Of a stretch of DNA of 64,000 nt, positions 33,023 through 42,040 are shown one piece after another; the first letter of the stretch is position 1; every line of letters starts with the position of its first letter. The stretch spans positions 147,405-211,404 of the forward strand of contig NZ_FPKO01000009.1 in the NCBI RefSeq assembly GCF_900119385.1, in the 5' to 3' direction. Position numbers and translations under genes: made by a program. Under the pieces are notes generated by a model, which saw only the letters and a program-made list of their open reading frames with translations, did no database searches and was not told where the DNA came from. Source of the DNA: Thermophilibacter mediterraneus (GTDB lineage: Bacteria > Actinomycetota > Coriobacteriia > Coriobacteriales > Atopobiaceae).

Positions 33023-33738
33023 AGCCACATCTCCCGCCACTCTACCTCGAACGGGTAGTCGCACTGCAGCGTGTGCACGCCAGGTGACCACTCGGCGTAA
33101 TCGTCAAGGGCGTCGAGCATCACAGTGTCATCCCCGACCGTGCAGGCGTGCTGCAGGTTGTCGATGACAACGGGCTCGGTGACCGTCTCGTCCCCGAGCA
33201 CCCTCATGGTCGCGCCGTCGTTCATGACGGTGAGGTTCGCCGTACCCGCCGTCACCTTGATGATCGGTGCCGTCGGGTAGGAGCCGCCGACGTTGACGCG
33301 CAGCGCGGACGTGCCGCCCTGGCTGGAACGACGTCTGACGGCTCCGTACCCGCGAGGGTCGGCGCAGTAGAAGTTGAGCGTGCCGGTTCCGTTCCAGGCG
33401 ATGCGCTCTAGCTCCGTGGAGCCTTCGAGCACCGCGAGGTTGTACATGTCCGGCGCGTCTGGGAGGACGAGCTTGCACGGGGAGCGGCGGAGCAGGCGGC
33501 GCTGCAGCAGCCGCCTCGCCCGCTCGAAGCCCTCGCGCGTGCCAACCTCCTCGAAAGGGCGGTAGAGGCGCACATCGACCTCGATCTCTGCGGCCTCAAG
33601 CCGCACGCCGCCGAGGCGCGCCCCGTCGCCCGAAAGGTCATCGGACTTGACGTCCACGTCCGGCATGACGGGGCGGTGGATTCCGTCGATGCGCAGGATG
33701 TGGCCGAAGTCGTATCCGTCGTAGATCATTCCGCTCAT
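33019..33738 (-). CDS. Distal tail protein (Dit-like)
   Basis: A 239-aa protein with the siphovirus Dit layout: an N-terminal ring-forming beta domain (MIYDGYDFGHILRIDGIHRP, DDLSGDGARLGGVRL, VDVRLYRP) and a C-terminal galectin-like domain (about 140-239). Dit forms the hexameric ring joining the tail tube to Tal and baseplate arms. Start at the ATG at 33738, overlapping the tape measure stop by 4 bp. Confidence 0.82.
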   Translation of the reverse strand: MSGMIYDGYDFGHILRIDGIHRPVMPDVDVKSDDLSGDGARLGGVRLEAAEIEVDVRLYRPFEEVGTREGFERARRLLQRRLLRRSPCKLVLPDAPDMYNLAVLEGSTELERIAWNGTGTLNFYCADPRGYGAVRRRSSQGGTSALRVNVGGSYPTAPIIKVTAGTANLTVMNDGATMRVLGDETVTEPVVIDNLQHACTVGDDTVMLDALDDYAEWSPGVHTLQCDYPFEVEWREMWL

Positions 33739-36700
33739 GCGAGTCCCACCGCCCTCATCTTCCGTTCCTGGTTCCTGTTCATGTCCTTCTGCAGCGCGTC
33801 GAGGTCTCGGTCGTCGCGCACGTAGACGTTCCACGTGTCTCCGCCGTAGCTGTAGTAGCCGCCGCCCTCCGCGTACTCGCCCGCCCTCGTAGTGCCGAGG
33901 CCGTAGCTGTACCCGCCCGCAGGTGCGAGCGAAAGCGCGCTGGCGGCGTCTATCGCGCCGCTCGTGACGTCCTCCATGGCCTCTGCGGCCATGTAGCCCG
34001 TCTTCTCGATGCCGACCGCGAGACCGGCCGACATCATTGCGCCCACCTGGTCGCGCATGACCTTGGAGGGCGATGCCACCGCAGCCTCTGCGCGTGCCGC
34101 AGCGATTGCCGCGCGCACGACCGCAGCGGCGGCAGCGGCGATTTCGTTGATCTTGCTCTGGATGCCAGCCGCGATGCCCATGGCGAGCTGCTGGCCCGTG
34201 CCATAGAAGGCGTCATAGAAGCTGGCCGCCGTCGCGTTGCCCTGCTCGGACACGGTTGCCACGCTGTCGGTGACTAGCGCCTGGTTGCTGAGCAGTCCCT
34301 GCCCCATGTTGGCCACGACGCCCTGCATGGCGGTAGCGGTCTGCTCAAGTACCTCGTCAGACGCGAAGGCGTTGGTCAGGGCCTGCCCGATGGACGTTGC
34401 GAAGGTCTCCGCCTGGTCGCCCTCGGCCACCATGGCCATGCTGTCCGTGAGCAGGCCGCCCATGGACTCGGCAAGCTGCTCCTTGCCCGCCTCGATTCCG
34501 GCGATGAGGCTGTTCACCACATCGTCACCGGGGCTGAGCGCCTGGAACTGCTCGATTGCCGACTGCTGGCCCTCGATGAGCGCGTCGTTGTAGAGCTGGA
34601 TGTACTCGCCGATCTCATCCGAGGACTTCTCGGCCATGTCGGCGATTACCTGGCCCCACTGGTCGAAGCCGCCCTCGTAGACCGCCTTGCGGAAAGCCTC
34701 CGTGTCGATTCCCTCGGGAATCTTGTTGAAGACCTCAACGAGGTTGTCTGCGTAAGCCTGGGACTCGGCCATGTTGAGCCGGAGGTTCTGCTCCCACTCG
34801 TCCAGGCCGGTCTTGCCGTAGGCGGTCATCTGGTCGAAGCCGTTTGCGACGGTGCTGGTGAAGTCCTGCATGCCGCTAACGAAGTCCTCCATGGTGACGT
34901 CCATGCCGCGCAGGGAGCTTGCGAAGCTCTCCACGGACACGCCCGCCATCTGGAAGGCGTTGCTCAGGCCGCTGTCGCTGTAGATGGCCTCCTTGACGTC
35001 GAGGCAGGTCTCTCGGAAGTCGAGCAGCCAGTCCTTCGGGTCGGTCATATCGAAGCACTGCAGGCTGTTGATGTAGAGCGACCGCTGGTTAAGCTCCTGC
35101 TCCCTCTCCGCTCTGGCGAGGTCATCGAAGCTGTCCACCATGGCCTGAACCTGCTCGTCGGTCATGTCGGCCATCTGGGCGAGGGCGTCCTTGTAGTCGT
35201 CCCCGCCCTCCATGACGCGCTCCACGAAGTTCTTGGAGTAGCGCACGCCGGTCTTGTTGAAGAGCTTGCCCAGCGTGTCGGACCACGAGGTCGCGGCGTC
35301 CATGTCCGTGATGAGGTCGTCCTTCATCTTGTACAGGGACTGCCAGTGCTCCATGTCGCCCACGGAAGCCGTGAGCTTGTCCTGCATGGCGATGAACTCG
35401 TTCGCCTCGGAAAGCCACTCGTCGTAGCTCTCCTTCTCGGTGTCGCTGAGGTCGCCCTTGGCGATCTTCTTCTCCCAGTCTGCGCGCTCCTCGGCGATCT
35501 CCTGAATCTTGTCCTTGTAGCTGTCGAGGTTGTAGCCTGCGGCCTCAAGAACCTTCATGGAGTCGTAGACCTCGCCCGTCTCGGGCTTGGCGTAGCCGAG
35601 CGCCTTGATGTTTGGCATCAGCGCGCCCCAGATGACGTCTCCAAGCTCTGAGGAGACCTGCTGCAGCTCGTGGCTGCGCTCGCGGTACCCCTCGATCATC
35701 TTGTCGATGTACGCCTGCATCTCGGCGTCGGCGTCCTCCATGGCACCGGTGGCGGCGTCGCCCATGGAGCCCGCCGCGTCCGCCACGAGGCTCGTGCCGC
35801 TGGAAAGTCCGTCGCTGTAGCTGACGGCGGCGTGGTAGCCGTACTCCCATGCGGTGTCGGACACGTGCTGGCCGACCTCTCGGACGGCCTTGACGGGTGC
35901 GTCCGCCCCGTCCTCGATGCCCTCGGCGAAGCCCTCCATAAGCGCCTCGCCCGAGTACGTGGTGTAGCCTCGGCCGGACAGAGGGCCCTTCTTCGCGGGC
36001 GAGAAGGGGAAGTACGCGCGGATCTGCGACATCCCTGCGGAGACCGCCGCGACGGCCTGGGACATGCCCTGCTGGATGCCGCGCACGAAGCCCTGCATCA
36101 TCGCGAGGCCGGAACTGTAGAGCGCGCCCGAAAGGCCGCTCAGGATGGATACGATCTGGCTGCGCAGCGTCGCGAAGAGCGCGACCGCCTGCGCGATGCC
36201 CTGCTGGATGGCGATGATGAACATCTGCATCGCGAGCACGGACTGCTGGCTCATCTCGCGTGTGAAGATGGCCATGGAGGACTGCACCACTGCCACCAGT
36301 GCGGCGAACTGCGCCGTGGTCATGGTCGTGAACATCGTCACCGAGGCGGTGGCGAGGGTCATGGCCGCCACGACCGCCGTGGATGCCGCCGTGAATCCCG
36401 TGGCCATGGCGGTCGCGGACACGACCGCCGCCGCGAACGAGACGGCGAGCGCGGCTGCGGCAGCCGCTGCCGTGGTGAACCCGGACGCCGCCTGTGCCGA
36501 TGCCGACGCCGCCGCAATCAGCGACGGGGCTGCGGACGCCAGGGACGGCGCTGCGGATGCGGCGGCCATGGCCAGGGCGGTGAGCCCAGCGGCCGCCATC
36601 GGTGCGGCGGACGCCACCACAGTGATGCCGGTGCCGAGGAGCACCGTGCCTGCGGCTGCTGCCGTGACGCCGGTTGCGGCCGTCGATGCCGCAGTCGCGT

Positions 36701-39182
36701 AGGCGACGAGCGCCGGTGTGCCAGCGAGCAGGCCGACCGTTGCCGCAGCCGCTGCTGCGGCGAACGCCGCGATTCCTGCCGCCGCCGTGGGGGCGGACTC
36801 CGCGATGGTCGGGAGCGCCGCGCCCATTGCCGTGATGCCAGCGGCGGCGATCACGACGCCGGTTGCGAGCAGGATGACCGCAGCGGCGAGCACCGTCATG
36901 CCCGCGCCGAGCAGCGTCACGCCTGCTGCCGCCACGGTGACCGCAGCGCCGAAGGCGATGATTCCTGCGGACGCCACGAGGACGCCAGCGCCGAGCACCG
37001 CGACGCCAGCACCTGCCACAAGAGCGCCAGCGCCGAGGAGCGCCATGCCTGCGGCGAGCGCGGTCATGGCCGCACCTGCGGACGCGCCTCCCGCCGTGAT
37101 GGTCGGGAGCGTAGCGCCGAGCATGGCCACGCCAGCGGCGGCGATCATGATTGCCGCGCCGAAGAGCGTGACCGCTGCGGCCGCGACGGTGATTGCCGCC
37201 GCCGCAGCCACGACGCCGACGGACGCGGCCGTCATGCCCACGCCGAAGACGGTTGCCGCAGCACCTGCGGCCAGGAGGCCGGGAGACGCCACGAGCGCCG
37301 CCGCTCCGAGCGCGGCGAGACCGACCGCTGCCGTGGTGCCGAGCGATGCGATGATGGGTAGCTGCGCGCTCATGAGCGCCATGCCAGCGGCCGCGAGCGT
37401 GATGCCCGCGCCGATGACCACGACAGCCGCGCCGAGCACGAGGGCTGCTGCGCCAGCCGCCAGGAGACCGGCGGAAAGCACTAGCACCGCCGCGCCAGCC
37501 GCGATGGCACCGGGCGCGAAGGCGAGCATGCCCGCCCCGAGCGCCGCGATTCCGACCGCTGCGGACGCGCCGTAAGTGGCGATCATGGGGAGCTGCGTGG
37601 AAAGCAGCGTGATGCCAGCCGTGGCCAGCAGGATGCCAGCACCGACCATGAGCACCGCAGCGCCGAACGCCGCGATGCCGACAGCGCCAGCCGTGAGCGC
37701 GGGGCCCACGACGGAGGCACCCGCCGCGAGGCCGACGATTGCCGCCACGAGCGCGACCATGGCGACGGCGGCCATGGGGCCAGCCGCCGCGATCTGGATT
37801 GCGGCCTGGGCGAGCACGTACAGCCCCGCCGAGGCCGCGAGGACTCCCACGCCGACGAGCGCGATTGCGGCTCCGAGCGCGAGAATCTGCGGCGCGCTCA
37901 TGCTCGCAGCGCCGCCGATCTGACCGAGCGCGGTGGTCGCGGGGGCAGCGGCCGAGCCGATGCCGCCGAGCGCGGACTGGAAGGACGTGACGAATCCGAC
38001 GATGCCCTGAACGACGCGGAAGCCGAGGAACGCCGCCACGAGCCCCGCCACGATGGGCGCGACCTCCGAGGCGTTGTCCTTCAGCCACGCGCAGGCGTCG
38101 CCGATTCCCTCGACAATGGGCTTCGCCGCCTCAAGGGCGGCCTTCAGGGCGTCAGCCGCAGCGACTGCGGGGTCGGTGCCCTCGGGGATGCCGAGCAGCG
38201 AGCCGACTATGCCGCCCACAGCGCCGCCCACGTCGCTCGCTGCCTGAGCGAGTGTCCCGAAGATCTCGGATGCGGTCTGCACCGCGCCGTTGTCCTGAAT
38301 CTGCCCGACGAAGGTCTGCACGGCACCTGCAGCGGCGTTGAAGCCGTCCGTGATGCCGGTCTTTATCGTGTTGATAACGCCGACGATGTTCTCGACGCCG
38401 ACTCCCTCGATGATGGACGCGACGCCCTTGGTGACGGCGTTCGATGCGTTGGCCATCGCCGTGCTGATACCGGCTACGCCGTCCTCCGCCTGCTGCTGGA
38501 AGCTCGCGAAGCCCTCGCCACCAACGGTGTCCAGCTCGACAAGCTTGTTGAGGAACTGGTCCATCGTGATGTCGCCGTTCTTCATGGCCTCGTAGAGATC
38601 CTGCTGTCCGGCGGTCGCGCCGAGCAGGGACTTGGCCATCTGGTCCATCTGACCGGGCATGGCCGTGCAGATGGAGCGCCATTCCTCAAGCTCGAACTTG
38701 CCCTTGCTCACGGACTGGCTGAACTGCTCAAGCGCAGCGTTCTGTACCTCGATGGGCGCTCCGCCCGCGAGAACCGCGTCATTGAAGGCGAGCATGATGT
38801 CCGTGGCCTTGCCGACGTCCTGAACGGACGGGACGAGGCGCTGGACGCCGCTCGTCATGCTGTCGAGGGTCGTGGGCAGCCCGCTCAGACGGTCGCTCAT
38901 CTTCTGGATGGCGGCCGAGGCGTCCTCGGAGCTGTAGCCGAGGTTGGACATGACCTTCGGGAAGTTGCGCATGGTGTCCACGCGCGAGACGGCCTTGTCA
39001 ACGGACGCGCTCACGACCTCGACTGCCTTGCCGAAGCCCTGGGCGAGTACGTTGCCGACGGCGATTGAGATGGCCGAGCACTTCGACTTGAAGCTGTCCA
39101 GGGCGCTCTCGCTGCCCTTAATGCCCTTGTCGAAATTGGAGCCGTCAAAGGTGGCCTTGGCTGAGAGTGTGTAGTCGGCCAT
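33735..39182 (-). CDS. Tape measure protein
   Basis: At 1815 aa this is the longest gene in the window. Its length sets tail length, so a tail of very roughly 250 nm can be expected at about 1.5 angstrom per residue (inference). The N-terminus (ADYTLSAKATFDGSNFDKGI) and the TIGR02675-type region (about 60-260) are typical. Residues about 390-1000 form a very long Ala/Gly/Val-rich hydrophobic region of repeated units (for example GAGMTVLAAAVILLATGVVI). A coiled-coil region and a Ser/Gln-rich C-terminus follow. GGAGG lies 8 bases before the ATG at 39182. Confidence 0.93.
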   Translation of the reverse strand: MADYTLSAKATFDGSNFDKGIKGSESALDSFKSKCSAISIAVGNVLAQGFGKAVEVVSASVDKAVSRVDTMRNFPKVMSNLGYSSEDASAAIQKMSDRLSGLPTTLDSMTSGVQRLVPSVQDVGKATDIMLAFNDAVLAGGAPIEVQNAALEQFSQSVSKGKFELEEWRSICTAMPGQMDQMAKSLLGATAGQQDLYEAMKNGDITMDQFLNKLVELDTVGGEGFASFQQQAEDGVAGISTAMANASNAVTKGVASIIEGVGVENIVGVINTIKTGITDGFNAAAGAVQTFVGQIQDNGAVQTASEIFGTLAQAASDVGGAVGGIVGSLLGIPEGTDPAVAAADALKAALEAAKPIVEGIGDACAWLKDNASEVAPIVAGLVAAFLGFRVVQGIVGFVTSFQSALGGIGSAAAPATTALGQIGGAASMSAPQILALGAAIALVGVGVLAASAGLYVLAQAAIQIAAAGPMAAVAMVALVAAIVGLAAGASVVGPALTAGAVGIAAFGAAVLMVGAGILLATAGITLLSTQLPMIATYGASAAVGIAALGAGMLAFAPGAIAAGAAVLVLSAGLLAAGAAALVLGAAVVVIGAGITLAAAGMALMSAQLPIIASLGTTAAVGLAALGAAALVASPGLLAAGAAATVFGVGMTAASVGVVAAAAAITVAAAAVTLFGAAIMIAAAGVAMLGATLPTITAGGASAGAAMTALAAGMALLGAGALVAGAGVAVLGAGVLVASAGIIAFGAAVTVAAAGVTLLGAGMTVLAAAVILLATGVVIAAAGITAMGAALPTIAESAPTAAAGIAAFAAAAAAATVGLLAGTPALVAYATAASTAATGVTAAAAGTVLLGTGITVVASAAPMAAAGLTALAMAAASAAPSLASAAPSLIAAASASAQAASGFTTAAAAAAALAVSFAAAVVSATAMATGFTAASTAVVAAMTLATASVTMFTTMTTAQFAALVAVVQSSMAIFTREMSQQSVLAMQMFIIAIQQGIAQAVALFATLRSQIVSILSGLSGALYSSGLAMMQGFVRGIQQGMSQAVAAVSAGMSQIRAYFPFSPAKKGPLSGRGYTTYSGEALMEGFAEGIEDGADAPVKAVREVGQHVSDTAWEYGYHAAVSYSDGLSSGTSLVADAAGSMGDAATGAMEDADAEMQAYIDKMIEGYRERSHELQQVSSELGDVIWGALMPNIKALGYAKPETGEVYDSMKVLEAAGYNLDSYKDKIQEIAEERADWEKKIAKGDLSDTEKESYDEWLSEANEFIAMQDKLTASVGDMEHWQSLYKMKDDLITDMDAATSWSDTLGKLFNKTGVRYSKNFVERVMEGGDDYKDALAQMADMTDEQVQAMVDSFDDLARAEREQELNQRSLYINSLQCFDMTDPKDWLLDFRETCLDVKEAIYSDSGLSNAFQMAGVSVESFASSLRGMDVTMEDFVSGMQDFTSTVANGFDQMTAYGKTGLDEWEQNLRLNMAESQAYADNLVEVFNKIPEGIDTEAFRKAVYEGGFDQWGQVIADMAEKSSDEIGEYIQLYNDALIEGQQSAIEQFQALSPGDDVVNSLIAGIEAGKEQLAESMGGLLTDSMAMVAEGDQAETFATSIGQALTNAFASDEVLEQTATAMQGVVANMGQGLLSNQALVTDSVATVSEQGNATAASFYDAFYGTGQQLAMGIAAGIQSKINEIAAAAAAVVRAAIAAARAEAAVASPSKVMRDQVGAMMSAGLAVGIEKTGYMAAEAMEDVTSGAIDAASALSLAPAGGYSYGLGTTRAGEYAEGGGYYSYGGDTWNVYVRDDRDLDALQKDMNRNQERKMRAVGLA

Positions 39183-39208
39183 CCCAACCACCTCCTGCTA
39201 TTCAGTTG

Positions 39209-39936
39209 TTATTCGGTTGTGATCCGCTGCCGCTTCCCGTACTTGCTGGCAAACGCCTTCTTGAGCAGGTCGAACTCACTCTTGGTGACGGGGGGAGCGG
39301 AGTGCTCGGGCTGAACCTTCTTCCACAGCTCAAGCAGCTTGCGGCCCTTCTTTCTGAGGACGTTGGCCACGGCCACCTCGGTCGCGTGCTGCATGATCTC
39401 GGAGTCGCGCACGGTGCGCGTCTCAAGCTCCTTGCGGACGAAGGAAAGCTGCACGGGCGTTAGCGAGCCGTACTGCTCGGGCGTCCATCCCAAGCGGGCC
39501 GCGAAGTACGCGTAGTCGATCTCTCGGCGGAACATCCCCGCCGCGTGCTCCCTCTCGGGGGATAGCTGACCCGCCTTGAAGTACTCGTAGCGGGTCAGCT
39601 CCCGGAGGGCCTTTACGCGCTCTGGGTCTTGAAGAAAAAACCGCAGTCGCGGGTCAGGGCCTCGGTGACGGCGGTGAAGACGTCGAGGTAGCCGTTCTCC
39701 TCGATGAGCTTCTGGCCCATCTCGCGGCCCTGCTGCGGCGAGACGTAGTTGCCGCCCTCGTGCTTGATGCCGTAGGCCACGAGGTCGCGCAGCTCGCCGA
39801 GCGAGAAGGAGCCGCCGTTCTGGGCGAAGGACGCCATGATGGGTCGGTGGCTCTGCTCGTACATGTCGATGCGGGCGAAGATGAACTTGATCTCGTACTT
39901 CTTGCCCTCAACCTCGAAAGTCCTGGTGTCTGCCAT
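39209..39936 (-). CDS. Tail assembly chaperone, -1 frameshift product
   Basis: The downstream frame (39209 to about 39640, including MFRREIDYAYFAARLGWTPE) has no good start of its own. It stays open upstream as far as a T TTT TTC heptamer near the end of the shorter chaperone gene. A -1 shift there joins the two frames into a 242-aa protein. This matches the gpG/gpGT arrangement of siphovirus chaperones, found directly before the tape measure gene as here. The ATG at 39535 inside this frame is probably not used. Confidence 0.85.
39613..39936 (-). CDS. Tail assembly chaperone, short form
   Basis: A 107-aa protein (MADTRTFEVEGKKYEIKFIF start) with AAAGGAG upstream of the ATG at 39936. It ends DCGFFFKTQSA just after the slippery sequence. 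Chaperones of this type coat the tape measure during tail assembly and are absent from mature virions. Most ribosomes should make this form. Confidence 0.85.
   Translation of the reverse strand: MADTRTFEVEGKKYEIKFIFARIDMYEQSHRPIMASFAQNGGSFSLGELRDLVAYGIKHEGGNYVSPQQGREMGQKLIEENGYLDVFTAVTEALTRDCGFFFKTQSA
39634..39640 (-). promoter_or_regulatory. Programmed -1 frameshift site TTTTTTC
   Basis: In the zero frame the codons are GGT TTT TTC, giving a perfect X XXY YYZ heptamer (T TTT TTC). The -1 frame is open from here to 39209. The zero frame stops 18 bases later. Confidence 0.88.
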
Positions 39937-39978
39937 TGATGGTCTCCTTTCCATCGTTTACTGACTTGTCGCTAGGGC

Positions 39979-40533
39979 CTAGCCCTCGGAGTCGGTGGTC
40001 GTGATGGTGATGGTCGCGGCCGTGATCTCGGGCTCCTCGGCGGCCTCGCGCATCCAGCACGGGCCGGAGCCGGTGAACTCGGCGCTGTAGGTGGTGTTGT
40101 CGTCGTTGGGTGCCTCAAGCTCGTCGGAGGTGATGATGGCGAGGCCCTTGCGGATGGGGATGTACTTGACGCCGTTGGAGATGGTCTCGCGCTCGTACAT
40201 GCCGACGCAGACGTAGGTGCCGTCCTTGAGCGCCTTGATGATGGTCTTGCGGCCCTCGTCGTCGGCCATCCACAGGCCGTCGGTGCTGGCGCTCCAAGAC
40301 TTGACGCCTGCGGTCACGACCTGCCAGTCGCCGGTGCCGTCCTTGGTGGCGGTCTCGGAGTTCTCGGCCTCGACGGTCCACGTCAGGCCCTGCTGTCCGG
40401 CGAGGGCGAGCAGGTTGGTGCAGGTGGCGTCGAGGACGGCGAGGACGATGTTCTTGCCGTGCACGGCCTGGGCGGTCTGCGCGTCGAAGTCGCAGCCGGT
40501 GGTCAGGGTGCCGGAAACCTGGGGTTCAGCCAT
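39979..40533 (-). CDS. Major tail tube protein (TP901-1 family)
   Basis: A 184-aa protein with features of the TP901-1-type major tail protein: early HGKNIVLAVLD, then LTWTVEAENSETATKDGTGD, VKSWSASTDGLW and the late TYSAEFTGSGPCW. It polymerises into the tail tube around the tape measure. It lies directly upstream of the chaperone genes, as in related siphoviruses. Confidence 0.85.
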   Translation of the reverse strand: MAEPQVSGTLTTGCDFDAQTAQAVHGKNIVLAVLDATCTNLLALAGQQGLTWTVEAENSETATKDGTGDWQVVTAGVKSWSASTDGLWMADDEGRKTIIKALKDGTYVCVGMYERETISNGVKYIPIRKGLAIITSDELEAPNDDNTTYSAEFTGSGPCWMREAAEEPEITAATITITTTDSEG

Positions 40534-40570
40534 TGCCTTTTCCCTTCTATTCAGTTGTTCGTTCGGATTG

Positions 40571-40981
40571 CTACTTGCAAAGGAGGCCGTAGCAGACCTC
40601 GATGCGATAGCTGAGGATTGCGTGGCCCTCGCCCGACTGGTCGCGGGTCACGGCGCGCAGCCCCATGAAGTCCTGCGTGTTGAGCAGGAAGGGCTTGGGC
40701 AGCTCAAGCTCGCTCTCCATGGCCTCCTCGACCTGCTGGACGAGGCGGTACACGGGAGCGGTTGAGAAAGGCTCAACGGGCTCGGAGATGCAGTGGATGA
40801 GGACGTTGAACACGTCGAGGCACATGGTCTTGGTGCGCGCGTCCTCTGTGGTCTCGATCTCCGCGCTGAAGAGCGGGGAGGGCTTGTCCTCCGGGAAGTC
40901 GTAGCAGGTGATGCCGGTGTGCTCCGTTATGTGGTCGATGAGGCACCCCAGGAACTCCCCGATGCTCATGCGTCGAATCAT
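40571..40981 (-). CDS. Tail terminator/minor capsid-like protein (DUF5072-like)
   Basis: A 136-aa protein (SIGEFLGCLIDHITEHTGIT) with an alternating helix-sheet pattern seen in tail terminator proteins, which cap the tail tube and join it to the head. The position between the gp10-like protein and the tail tube gene supports this. Its start overlaps the preceding gene by 4 bp. The family match is from pattern only. Confidence 0.65.
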   Translation of the reverse strand: MIRRMSIGEFLGCLIDHITEHTGITCYDFPEDKPSPLFSAEIETTEDARTKTMCLDVFNVLIHCISEPVEPFSTAPVYRLVQQVEEAMESELELPKPFLLNTQDFMGLRAVTRDQSGEGHAILSYRIEVCYGLLCK

Positions 40982-41373
40982 GTGCCAGCCCTCCTAAGCT
41001 CGCGCTTGAGCGCGCTGTGGAGCTTCGGCCCCTGCGCCGCCACGTTCGCGGCCAGATAGTGCTGGCCGGGAACGTAGGACGCCTTGAGGCGCTTGCCGAG
41101 CTTCGGCACGAACTGGCCGACGTTCTGGCGGTGGCCGTACTCGACGTGCGGCGCGTACTCCTTGGTGTAGCCCACCTCGGATTCGCCTCCGTCGGGCGTG
41201 AAGCCCAGCGAGGCAACCAGCTCGCCGGAATCGACTGGCGTTCCGCCGCGCTTGCCACGGTTGTAGATCTGGCGCATGTTGTCCTGGACAACCTTGTCGA
41301 AGTCTGCCTGCGACAGCCTGCGCAGGGCGGCGGCGAGCTGCCTATCGCCCTGCAATGTGATCGTCCCAGCCAT
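40978..41373 (-). CDS. HK97 gp10-like head-tail joining protein
   Basis: A 131-aa protein matching the HK97-gp10 family: an N-terminal helix (LAAALRRLSQADFDKVVQDN), the TPVDSGELVASL motif, and EYAPHVEYGHRQNVGQFVP. These proteins help connect head and tail. It overlaps the preceding head-closure gene by 32 bp. Confidence 0.85.
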   Translation of the reverse strand: MAGTITLQGDRQLAAALRRLSQADFDKVVQDNMRQIYNRGKRGGTPVDSGELVASLGFTPDGGESEVGYTKEYAPHVEYGHRQNVGQFVPKLGKRLKASYVPGQHYLAANVAAQGPKLHSALKRELRRAGT

Positions 41374-41680
41374 CCTTCGTGCACCTCCTCACGTTCACCG
41401 CGACCGTCGGCGCCTCGTGGGTCACGCTCTCGACGGAATAGAGGACGCCGCGAACCTTGATGGCCGCGACGCCCTCTAGAAGCTCCGGTTTCGATTTGGT
41501 CAGGAATGTGCGCTCGACCATGTTGAAGCGGTTGCCCTCGGTCTCGTCCAGGACTGGCATCCAGGGCGGCGTGCGCACCAGGATGTGCTCCCCCGTCTCC
41601 ACTAGCTCGAAGACGGGGTTCCTCGTCTCGTCCTTGCCGGTCTGCTCCCGCTTGTATGTGAGCGCGCGGTACCAGCGCAT
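41342..41680 (-). CDS. Head closure-like protein
   Basis: A 112-aa, mostly beta protein (MRWYRALTYKREQTGKDETR) located where SPP1 gp16-type head closure proteins lie, after the connector and before the gp10-like gene. AGGTGG precedes the ATG at 41680. Function is inferred from order and size. Confidence 0.65.
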   Translation of the reverse strand: MRWYRALTYKREQTGKDETRNPVFELVETGEHILVRTPPWMPVLDETEGNRFNMVERTFLTKSKPELLEGVAAIKVRGVLYSVESVTHEAPTVAVNVRRCTKDGWDDHIAGR

Positions 41681-41689
41681 GGGCACCAC

Positions 41690-42040
41690 CTACCTGAAGA
41701 AGCGGATGCCGCTGCGCCCTCGGTTCATCGTCCGCTTCAGCGACGCAAGCTCCTCGTCGTACTCGCCGAGGATGTCATCGATGAAGCTGTTCGACACCGA
41801 CCCGCCCTCCGCTGCCGATTCGGAGGTGCTTCCCTCGAAGCCTCGCAGGCGCAGTGCCTTCACGGCCGCATCGACCACGATGGAGCCGACCATGGCTGGC
41901 AGCTCGTCTGCGGTTTCCATGCGGATCGTGATTCTGTCGATGACCGTGCGCAGCATCTCCTCGATGGCGGCGTCGCTCGGAAGCTCCTCGCCGTCGAGGT
42001 AGCGCGTCTTGACGCGGGCGCTGAGCGCGCCGACGTCCAT
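41690..42040 (-). CDS. Head-tail connector-like protein
   Basis: A 116-aa, mainly helical protein (MDVGALSARVKTRYLDGEEL), the usual size and position of SPP1 gp15/HK97 gp6-type adaptors that sit under the portal. Its ATG overlaps the major capsid stop (TAATG). Confidence 0.7.
   Translation of the reverse strand: MDVGALSARVKTRYLDGEELPSDAAIEEMLRTVIDRITIRMETADELPAMVGSIVVDAAVKALRLRGFEGSTSESAAEGGSVSNSFIDDILGEYDEELASLKRTMNRGRSGIRFFR

Noticed and set aside
35545..38088. 847-codon minus-strand frame overlapping the tape measure gene
   Set aside because: It is a shifted-frame shadow of the Ala-rich region, Arg/Gly-rich without domains and lacking a ribosome site.
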